Below, one piece after another: positions 1-5,130 of a DNA stretch of 5,660 bases; position 1 is the first letter of the stretch, and every line of letters starts with the position of its first letter. The notes under the pieces are model-generated. The model was not told the origin of the DNA and did no database searches. It worked only from the letters and a program-made list of their open reading frames with translations. Both the position numbers and the translations under genes were made by a program. The stretch is from Rubrobacter sp. (GTDB taxonomy: Bacteria; Actinomycetota; Rubrobacteria; Rubrobacterales; Rubrobacteraceae): the NCBI GenBank assembly GCA_020253895.1, contig JADDKG010000127.1:1-5660 (forward strand), given 5' to 3'.

Positions 1-1161
1 ATACCGCCAAACGGGCAGGTTGAGCTCTCCAACGAGGAGATAGCCCGCTACAGCCGCCACCTCATCATGCCCGAGGTGGCGCTCGAGGGGCAGAAAAAGC
101 TCAAGGCCGCCCGGGTCCTCACCATCGGGGCCGGGGGGCTCGGGTCGCCGCTCGCGATGTACCTGGCGGCGGCGGGCGTGGGGACAATCGGGATCGTCGA
201 CTTCGACGTGGTCGACGAGTCCAACCTGCAGCGCCAGATCATCCACGGCACCTCGGACATCGGGCGGCCCAAGCTGGAGAGCGCCAGGGAGACCATCGAA
301 GACATCAACCCCAACGTGAAGGTCGAGACCTTCGGGGAGGCGCTCAGCTCGGAGAACGCCCTCGACATCTTCCGGGACTTCGACATCATCGTCGACGGGA
401 CCGACAACTTCCCCACCCGTTACCTGGTGAACGACGCCTGCGTGCTTCTGGGCAAGCCGAACGTCTACGGCTCCATTTTCCGCTTTGAGGGACAGGCGAG
501 CGTCTTCTACGCCAAGGAGGGGCCGTGCTACCGCTGCCTCTACCCCGAGCCGCCGCCTCCGGGGCTCGTTCCGAGCTGCGCCGAGGGCGGGGTGCTCGGG
601 ATACTGCCCGGCGCGATCGGGGTTATCCAGGCCACCGAGACCGTAAAGCTCATCCTCGGCATCGGCGAGCCCCTGATCGGGCGTCTGCTGCTCTACGACG
701 CCCTCTCGATGCGCTTCCGGGAAATGAAGCTCCGCAAGGACCCGAGCTGCCCCATCTGCGGCGAGAACCGCACCATCCACGAGCTCATAGACTACCAGGA
801 GTTCTGCGGCATCCCCCAGGCGCAGGCCGCCGCGCAGGAGAACGAGGTGCCTGAGATCTCCGTCCGGGAGCTCAAGGAGAAGCTGGACAACGGCGAGAAC
901 GTCTTCGTACTCGACGTGCGCGAGCCGCACGAGTACCAGGTGGCGAACATCGGGGCGCGCCTGATCCCCCTGAACGAGCTGCCCGAGCGGATGCACGAGC
1001 TCAACCAGAACGACGAGATCGCCATCCACTGCAAGACCGGCGGCAGGAGCGCGAAGGCGGTGAAGCTCCTGCGGGACGCGGGCTTTACGAACGTCTACAA
1101 CGTAAAGGGTGGCATCACCGCCTGGAGCGAGGAGATAGACCCGAGCGTCCCGAAGTACTAG
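1..1161 (+). CDS. moeB: MoeB/ThiF-like adenylyltransferase fused to a C-terminal rhodanese domain (MoeZ type), 5' partial
   Basis: This E1-like enzyme adenylates the C-terminal glycine of a ubiquitin-like sulfur carrier (MoaD, or CysO/ThiS-type) and, through its rhodanese domain, supplies sulfur to form the thiocarboxylate. It acts in the cytoplasm. The frame is open from base 1, and the codons before the ATG at 67 encode the conserved LSNEEIARYSRHLI segment of MoeB, so that ATG is internal and the true start is upstream of the window. The THIF domain shows nucleotide-binding GAGGLGSP (127-150), NLQRQ, RPKLES and DGTDN. Two CxxC zinc pairs are at 526/535 and 748/757, and the thioester-type cysteine is in PSCAEGG (577). 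The rhodanese domain (about 856-1155) carries active-site loop CKTGGRSA with its cysteine at 1030, and the protein ends in the family's usual DPSVPKY. Actinobacterial MoeZ is known to serve both molybdopterin and CysO-dependent cysteine synthesis; which applies here is not visible. The family call is very secure, the partner is not. Confidence 0.95.
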   Translation: MPPNGQVELSNEEIARYSRHLIMPEVALEGQKKLKAARVLTIGAGGLGSPLAMYLAAAGVGTIGIVDFDVVDESNLQRQIIHGTSDIGRPKLESARETIEDINPNVKVETFGEALSSENALDIFRDFDIIVDGTDNFPTRYLVNDACVLLGKPNVYGSIFRFEGQASVFYAKEGPCYRCLYPEPPPPGLVPSCAEGGVLGILPGAIGVIQATETVKLILGIGEPLIGRLLLYDALSMRFREMKLRKDPSCPICGENRTIHELIDYQEFCGIPQAQAAAQENEVPEISVRELKEKLDNGENVFVLDVREPHEYQVANIGARLIPLNELPERMHELNQNDEIAIHCKTGGRSAKAVKLLRDAGFTNVYNVKGGITAWSEEIDPSVPKY

Positions 1162-1181
1162 ACCTCACGCTCTCCGTGACG

Positions 1182-1212
1182 GCGGGGGCGGCTAACGCCG
1201 CCCCCGCTCTTT
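1182..1212 (+). terminator. Rho-independent terminator after moeB
   Basis: A perfect 11-bp GC stem (1182-1192 paired with 1197-1207) with a four-base TAAC loop is followed by TCTTT. It lies 20 bases after the moeB stop codon and before the next gene's -10 box. The T tract is short, as is common in high-GC Actinobacteria. On the minus strand no T run follows, so it should work only rightward. Confidence 0.8.
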
Positions 1213-1246
1213 CACGTCCTTCCCAGCACCCACCGCCAAGCGGCGT

Positions 1247-1258
1247 TATGATCGCGGG
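1247..1258 (+). promoter_or_regulatory. -10 box for a leaderless dipeptidase mRNA
   Basis: TATGAT at 1247-1252 matches the TATAAT consensus at five of six bases and stands six bases before the ATG at 1259. Transcription would therefore begin at or next to the start codon. No AGGAGG-like sequence exists at ribosome-binding distance. I see no recognisable -35 hexamer 16 to 19 bases upstream. Confidence 0.5.
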
Positions 1259-2326
1259 ATGGACGCCACAACCATCTTCGACGGGCACAACGACACCCTG
1301 CTCAGGCTCCGCTTCCCGAAGGAGGGCGAGGAGCGCTCGTTCTTTGAGAGGAGCGGGCTCGGACACCTCGACCTCCCCCGCGCCCGCGAGGGAGGCTTCG
1401 GGGGCGGCCTCTTCGCCTGCTACGCCCCGAACCCCGAAGACGACAGGTGGACCGAGGAATCCGCTCTCACGGTGACCGGGGACGGCTACGAGGTCGCCGA
1501 CGCCCCGCCCCTCGACCCGAGCTACGCCCGCGAGACGGCGGGCGAGCTCGCGGAGACGCTCTTCAAGATCGAAGCGCGGTCCGGAGGACGCCTCCGGGTG
1601 GCGCGCACCGCCGGGGAGATAGAGGGTTGCCTGCGCGACGGCGTTCTCGCCGCCGTGCTGCACTTCGAGGGGGCCGAGAACCTCGGCCCCGACCCGTCGG
1701 CGCTGGAAGGATTCTACGCGAGGGGGCTGCGTTCCCTGGGGCTCGTCTGGAGCCGGCCCAACGCCTACGGGCACGGCGTGCCGTTCCGGTTCCCATCCTC
1801 CCCCGACACCGGCCCCGGCCTCACCGGCGCGGGCAGGGAACTCGTTCGCGAGTGCAACCGCCTCGGCGTGCTGGTGGACCTCTCGCACCTGAACGAGCGG
1901 GGCTTCTGGGACGTGGCCGGCATTACGGAGGCGCCGCTCGTTGCGACCCACTCCAACGCCCACGCACTCTGCCCCGCCTCGCGCAACCTTACCGACCGGC
2001 AGCTCGACGCGATCCGCGACTCGGACGGCATGGTGGGCGTGAACTTCGCCGCCGGCTTCCTGCGACCGGACGGCGCGGAGGACGAGGACACGCCGCTCGG
2101 GGAGATCGTCCGGCACGTGGACTACCTGGTGGAGCGCCTCGGGGTCGAGCACGTCGGCTTCGGCTCGGACTTCGACGGCGCGAAGGTGCCGCACGGGCTG
2201 AAGGACGCCTCGGGCCTGCCCCGGCTGCTCGACGCCCTGCGCGGGCGCGGCTACGGCGAGACAGAGCTGCGCAAGCTCGCCCACGAGAACTGGCTGCGGG
2301 TCCTGCGCGCGACCTGGGGCGAGTAG
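1259..2326 (+). CDS. Peptidase M19 family dipeptidase (membrane/renal dipeptidase type)
   Basis: This is a binuclear zinc dipeptidase of amidohydrolase (TIM-barrel) fold that cleaves dipeptides; family members often accept a D-residue at the C-terminal side. The 355-residue length is normal. Visible metal ligands are H10 and D12 in DGHNDTL, bridging E137 in HFEGAE, H210 in DLSHLN and H231 in ATHSNAHA. R242 in SRN corresponds to the substrate-binding arginine, and D304 in GFGSDFDG to the catalytic aspartate. ENWLRVL near the end is the usual C-terminal signature. No signal peptide or GPI-type tail is present, so unlike the mammalian enzyme it should be cytoplasmic. The ATG at 1259 is chosen because the DGHND motif follows within eight residues and a -10 box lies directly upstream. 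The next gene, 36 bases away, is a cell-wall-type peptidase, so a role in recycling wall peptides is possible but only inferred. The physiological substrate is unknown. Confidence 0.95.
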   Translation: MDATTIFDGHNDTLLRLRFPKEGEERSFFERSGLGHLDLPRAREGGFGGGLFACYAPNPEDDRWTEESALTVTGDGYEVADAPPLDPSYARETAGELAETLFKIEARSGGRLRVARTAGEIEGCLRDGVLAAVLHFEGAENLGPDPSALEGFYARGLRSLGLVWSRPNAYGHGVPFRFPSSPDTGPGLTGAGRELVRECNRLGVLVDLSHLNERGFWDVAGITEAPLVATHSNAHALCPASRNLTDRQLDAIRDSDGMVGVNFAAGFLRPDGAEDEDTPLGEIVRHVDYLVERLGVEHVGFGSDFDGAKVPHGLKDASGLPRLLDALRGRGYGETELRKLAHENWLRVLRATWGE

Positions 2327-2340
2327 GCCGCGCGGCGGCC
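2326..2340 (+). other. Short GC hairpin at the dipeptidase/M23 boundary
   Basis: Six-base arms GGCCGC (2326-2331) and GCGGCC (2335-2340) enclose a three-base loop. The left arm begins on the last base of the dipeptidase stop codon. No T tract follows, so it could be a weak terminator, an operator, or chance in GC-rich DNA. Confidence 0.3.
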
Positions 2341-2349
2341 GGACTGCGT

Positions 2350-2362
2350 TAGACTCGGACAC
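2350..2362 (+). promoter_or_regulatory. -10-like box for a leaderless M23 peptidase mRNA
   Basis: TAGACT at 2350-2355 fits the actinobacterial TANNNT pattern and is followed by seven bases and then the GTG start at 2363. No Shine-Dalgarno sequence is visible. No -35 hexamer is recognisable. It is weaker than the other candidates, and co-transcription with the dipeptidase remains possible. Confidence 0.35.
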
Positions 2363-3046
2363 GTGAGCACCACGAGGCCGCATGCCGGCCCGAAGGACCC
2401 CGCCAACCGCGAGAAGCGCCGCCGGCGAGGCGGCGGGGCGCTCCTCGCGCTGCTCGCCCTCGCAGCCGCGCTCCTCGGGGCGTGGGTGCTGCACGGCGGG
2501 AGGGAGCCGGAGGGGCCGCGGCGGGCGGTGTTCCCGCTGCCGGAGCGCTACTCCGGCTCGTACGCGAACGACTGGGGCGCGAGCCGGGTGCAGGGCAGGC
2601 ACGAGGGCACCGACGTCTTCGCGCCCGAGGGGACGCCGGTGCGCTCGATCACCGATGGGGTCGTCGTGGGCGCGCTCGGCTCCGGCGACGGCGGCTGGAA
2701 CACCCTGGGCGGCTACACCGTCATGGTCGAGGCCGCCTACGACATCGGTCCCATACGGGAGGGCGACCGCCTCTACTACGCCCACCTGCGGGCGCCGTCG
2801 CCCCTCGAGCCCGGCGAAGAGGTGCGCGCCGGACAGAAGATCGGGGAGGTGGGAAGGACCGCCGGGGAGGAGGTGGGAACGGTGCAGGACTTCCCGCCGC
2901 ACCTGCACCTCGGCTGGTACGCGGGCTTCGGGCTCTTCGGGGGAGACAGGGCCCAGGCCCCAAGCGGCGCGATGAACCCCTATCCGCTGCTGCGCTGGGT
3001 CGAGGACCGGGGCGGCCGAACGGCCCGGGAGCGGCCCCGGCCATGA
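2363..3046 (+). CDS. Membrane-anchored M23 family (LytM-type) metallopeptidase
   Basis: This is probably a zinc endopeptidase acting on peptidoglycan cross-bridges outside the cytoplasmic membrane. The 227-residue protein starts with a basic stretch (RREKRRRR-like, about residues 16-22), then one hydrophobic segment (about 24-44) with no clear signal-peptidase site, suggesting an uncleaved N-terminal anchor. The M23 domain follows after only about 15 residues. Its ligands are complete: H80 and D84 (HxxxD in RHEGTDVFAP), catalytic H141 in YYAHL, and H180/H182 in HLHLG. NPYPLLRW closes the domain as usual. The GTG at 2363 is the only start codon between the upstream in-frame stop (2324) and the membrane segment. 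It has no LysM, SH3 or coiled-coil region, so it is a minimal version of the family. The intact ligands favour an active enzyme over an EnvC/NlpD-like activator. Cell-wall remodelling is inferred from the family. Confidence 0.92.
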   Translation: MSTTRPHAGPKDPANREKRRRRGGGALLALLALAAALLGAWVLHGGREPEGPRRAVFPLPERYSGSYANDWGASRVQGRHEGTDVFAPEGTPVRSITDGVVVGALGSGDGGWNTLGGYTVMVEAAYDIGPIREGDRLYYAHLRAPSPLEPGEEVRAGQKIGEVGRTAGEEVGTVQDFPPHLHLGWYAGFGLFGGDRAQAPSGAMNPYPLLRWVEDRGGRTARERPRP

Positions 3047-3080
3047 CACCGCCGGCCTTCCGGCGGTAGTATGGTGGCCG
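3043..3080 (+). promoter_or_regulatory. Promoter of the FAD dehydrogenase gene (-35/-10, leaderless)
   Basis: ATGACA at 3043-3048 matches five of six bases of the TTGACA -35 box. An 18-base spacer separates it from TAGTAT at 3067-3072, which matches four of six of TATAAT, and the ATG follows eight bases later. TATGGT at 3070-3075 is an overlapping alternative -10. The -35 box overlaps the stop codon of the M23 gene. There is no well-spaced ribosome-binding site; GGTGG at 3073-3077 is only three bases from the start. Confidence 0.5.
3048..3067 (+). promoter_or_regulatory. Perfect inverted repeat in the promoter spacer (operator or terminator hairpin)
   Basis: Eight-base arms ACCGCCGG (3048-3055) and CCGGCGGT (3060-3067) flank a CCTT centre. 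The repeat begins two bases after the M23 stop codon and fills the space between the proposed -35 and -10 boxes of the next gene. That is a classic position for a regulator binding site. It could equally fold as a terminator hairpin for the upstream gene, although no T tract follows. Confidence 0.4.
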
Positions 3081-4736
3081 ATGCCGTACGACGCAGACGC
3101 CGTGGTCGTCGGAGCCGGGCTCGCGGGGCTGGTCGCCGCCGCGGAGCTCGCCGGAGCCGGACGGCGGGTCGTGGTGGTCGAGCAGGAGCCCGGGCAATCG
3201 CTCGGCGGTCAGGCCTTCTGGTCGCTCGGCGGTCTCTTTCTGGTGGACACCCCCGAGCAGCGGCGGCTCGGGGTGCGGGACTCATACGAGCTGGCGCTCT
3301 CCGACTGGATGTGCACCGCGGGCTTCGACCGGGAGGAGGACCGCTGGCCGCGCCGGTGGGCCGAGGCCTACGTGACCTTCGCCGCCGGGGAGAAGCGCTC
3401 CTGGCTCCACGAGCAGGGAGTGAGGCTGTTCCCGCTCGTCCAGTGGGCCGAGCGCGGCTGCCGGGGAGCCTCGGGCCCCGGCAACAGCGTGCCGCGCTTC
3501 CACATCGCCTGGGGAACGGGGCCGGGGGTGCTGGAGCCGTTCGTCCGGCGGGTGCGGGCGGCGGAGGAGAGGGGCCTGGTCGAGCTCCGCTTCCGGCACC
3601 GGGTGACGGAGCTTCTCCGGGAGGGCGGGACGCTCTGCGGGGTGGTCGGGGAGGTGCTCGAGCCGGATCTCTCCCGGCGCGGCGCGGCGAGCTCCCGCAG
3701 GACCGTCGGGGAGTTCGCGCTGCGGGCGCAGGCGGTCGTCGTGGCCTCAGGGGGTATCGGGGCCAACCACGGGCTCATCCGGCGCAACTGGCCCGGGCGC
3801 TACGGCGGTCCCCCGCCCGAGATGCTCTCCGGCGTCCCTGACCACGTGGACGGATCGATGCTGGAGGTGGTCCGCAGGACCGGGGGAAGCCTCATCGGGG
3901 AGGACCGGATGTGGAACTACCCGGAGGGGGTGGCCAACCACTCCCCCGTCTGGAGCAGGCACGGCATCCGTATCCTGCCCGGCCCCTCCTCGCTGTGGCT
4001 CGACGCCACCGGCGAGCCGCTGCCCTTCCCCCTCATCCCCGGGGCCGACGCCCTCGGGGCGCTGGAGCACATCGTAAAGAGCGGACACGGCTACTCCTGG
4101 TTCGTGCTCAACCGGCGCATCTTGGGCAAGGAGTTCGCCCTCTCCGGCTCGGAGCAGAACCCGGACCTCACCGGCCGCAGCTGGCCCGCGGTCCTCCGGA
4201 GGGCGCTGCCCGGCGCCCCGGCGCCGGTGGAGGAGTTCGCCCGGCGCTCGCCGGAGTTCCTCGAGGCCAGGGCTCCCGAGGAGCTGGCCCGGCGCATGAA
4301 CGCGCTCACCGGCGAGGGGCTCGTAGACCCGGCGAGGCTGCGGGAGGTCATCGAGGCCCGCGACCGGCAGGTCGCCTCCGGGTTAGGCAAAGACCCCCAG
4401 CTCGCCGCCATCCGCTCCGCCCGGCGCTTTGCGGGGGACCGTTTGATCCGGGTGGCAAGACCCCACCGGCTGCTCGACCCGGCAGCCGGGCCGCTGGTGG
4501 CCGTCCGGCTCTCCATCCTCACCCGCAAGACCCTGGGAGGGATAGAGACCGACCTCTCCGGGAGGGTGCTCGGGGAAGACGGAGAACCGATGGCCGGGCT
4601 GTACGCCGCGGGCGAGGCCAGCGGCTTCGGGGGCGGCGGGATGCACGGCTACCGGGCGCTCGAGGGCACCTTCCTCGGCGGGTGCCTCCTCTCCGGACGG
4701 GTGGCAGGGAGGGCGGCCGCCGCCGGGGTAGGCTAA
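3081..4736 (+). CDS. FAD-binding dehydrogenase, KstD/fumarate reductase superfamily (Rv0785-like)
   Basis: This flavoprotein oxidoreductase has an unassigned substrate. The N-terminal Rossmann motif GAGLAG (residues 11-16) ends its second strand with E34, the ribose-binding acidic residue. A very conserved block follows, including LGGQAFWSLGGLFLVD (41-56), PEQRRLG and the WPRRWAEAYV segment, which I recognise from the 'putative FAD-binding dehydrogenase' family containing mycobacterial Rv0785. An internal FAD-contact motif reads VVVASGGIGAN. The C-terminal FAD motif is LYAAGEASGFGGGG (507-520) followed by MHGYRALEGTFLGG. The length of 551 is normal for this family. There is no Tat or Sec signal and no heme-binding CxxCH, so it should be cytoplasmic. 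Relatives include 3-ketosteroid dehydrogenases, but nothing nearby suggests steroid catabolism, so I would not call it KstD. The ATG at 3081 places the FAD motif at the expected distance. The gene ends four bases before the convergent HIT gene. Confidence 0.93.
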   Translation: MPYDADAVVVGAGLAGLVAAAELAGAGRRVVVVEQEPGQSLGGQAFWSLGGLFLVDTPEQRRLGVRDSYELALSDWMCTAGFDREEDRWPRRWAEAYVTFAAGEKRSWLHEQGVRLFPLVQWAERGCRGASGPGNSVPRFHIAWGTGPGVLEPFVRRVRAAEERGLVELRFRHRVTELLREGGTLCGVVGEVLEPDLSRRGAASSRRTVGEFALRAQAVVVASGGIGANHGLIRRNWPGRYGGPPPEMLSGVPDHVDGSMLEVVRRTGGSLIGEDRMWNYPEGVANHSPVWSRHGIRILPGPSSLWLDATGEPLPFPLIPGADALGALEHIVKSGHGYSWFVLNRRILGKEFALSGSEQNPDLTGRSWPAVLRRALPGAPAPVEEFARRSPEFLEARAPEELARRMNALTGEGLVDPARLREVIEARDRQVASGLGKDPQLAAIRSARRFAGDRLIRVARPHRLLDPAAGPLVAVRLSILTRKTLGGIETDLSGRVLGEDGEPMAGLYAAGEASGFGGGGMHGYRALEGTFLGGCLLSGRVAGRAAAAGVG

Positions 4737-4740
4737 GGAG

Positions 4741-5085
4741 CTATCCCGGGGGCCAGCCCATCCGCCGGCCGCCGAGGAGGTGCAGGTGGAGGTGGTCCAC
4801 CGTCTGGTTGGCGTCGGGGCCGTTGTTGAACACGGTGCGGTAGCCGCGGTCGAGCCCCTCCTGCTCAGCGATCTTCTTCGCCACCACGAACAGATGCCCG
4901 ATGAGCGGGGCGTCCTCCTCGGTGAGGTCGTCGAGCGAGGGGATGGGCTTGCGGGGGATGATGAGGACGTGGGTTGGGGCCTGCGGGTTGATGTCCCGCA
5001 GGGCGACGCACCGCTCGTCCTCGTAGATGATGTCCCCCGGCAGCTCCCGGTCCATTATCTTCTGGAAGAGCGTCTTCTCGGCCAT
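4741..5085 (-). CDS. hinT: Histidine triad (HIT) family protein, HINT/PKCI branch
   Basis: This is a small cytoplasmic nucleotide hydrolase; HINT proteins cleave purine nucleoside phosphoramidates and aminoacyl- or lipidyl-AMP. The 114 residues match the branch's usual length. Seen directly are the opening KTLFQKIMDRELP, YEDERCVALRDINPQAPTHVLIIPRKPI, NNGPDANQTV, and the triad HLHLHLLGGR with histidines 98, 100 and 102; the middle one is the expected nucleophile. The protein closes with the conserved MGWPPG. The ATG at 5085 is preferred over an upstream TTG at 5121, because family members begin at this point and a -10 box lies seven bases in front. The residue before the triad's first histidine is aspartate (TVDHLHLHL), where phenylalanine or another nonpolar residue is commoner; this is a small deviation. 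Its promoter lies in the gap after the upstream permease gene. Confidence 0.95.
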   Translation of the reverse strand: MAEKTLFQKIMDRELPGDIIYEDERCVALRDINPQAPTHVLIIPRKPIPSLDDLTEEDAPLIGHLFVVAKKIAEQEGLDRGYRTVFNNGPDANQTVDHLHLHLLGGRRMGWPPG

Positions 5086-5121
5086 GCCCTGTAGGTTAGC
5101 CGCAGGCCGCCGCCGCTGCAA
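5086..5121 (-). promoter_or_regulatory. Promoter of the HIT gene (TTGCAG-N17-TAACCT, leaderless)
   Basis: Read on the minus strand, TTGCAG (5121-5116) is followed by exactly 17 bases, then TAACCT (5098-5093), seven bases and the ATG at 5085. The -10 fits TANNNT and the -35 shares only TTG with the consensus. AGGG lies one base before the start codon, too close to serve as a ribosome-binding site. Confidence 0.5.
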
Positions 5122-5129
5122 CGGCGGCG
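5108..5129 (-). promoter_or_regulatory. GC inverted repeat between the permease stop and the HIT gene
   Basis: Perfect eight-base arms CGCCGCCG and CGGCGGCG (5108-5115 and 5122-5129) surround a six-base loop that is exactly the proposed -35 hexamer of the HIT gene. The repeat starts just after the permease stop codon. It may terminate permease transcripts (no T tract follows) or act as an operator. Confidence 0.4.
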
Positions 5130-5130
5130 C

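Noticed and set aside
2324..2363. The dipeptidase and M23 genes lie in the same frame separated by one TAG and 12 codons, raising the idea of stop readthrough and a fusion
   Set aside because: Nothing suggests readthrough: both proteins end or start at family-typical points, one is cytoplasmic and the other membrane anchored, and a -10 box and GTG start fit separate expression.
2417..2435. CGCCGCC/GGCGGCG inverted repeat inside the start of the M23 gene
   Set aside because: It encodes the arginine-glycine stretch before the membrane segment and is adequately explained by GC-rich codons for these residues.
1115..3049. A 644-residue open frame on the minus strand opposite the dipeptidase and M23 genes
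   Set aside because: It is the usual antisense shadow in GC-rich DNA: its composition is dominated by R, A, G, P, V and E with no recognisable domain, it spans a gene boundary and a terminator, and the sense frames carry complete catalytic motifs.
3071..3841. Plus-strand frame starting at an ATG ten bases upstream of the flavoprotein start
   Set aside because: The translation is a run of Arg, Gly and Ala typical of a +1/+2 shadow, while the overlapping frame encodes a textbook FAD-binding domain. The ATG here is part of the -10 region.
3911..4843. 310-residue plus-strand frame overlapping the 3' part of the flavoprotein gene and running into the HIT gene
   Set aside because: It is a shadow frame with low-complexity R/G/A/P composition and no motif, and it crosses two genes with clear functions.
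5086..5121. Longer HIT protein starting at TTG 5121 (12 extra residues, MQRRRPAANLQG)
   Set aside because: The family begins at MAEKTLFQKI, and the extension would overlap the proposed promoter; the TTG is better explained as part of the -35 box.
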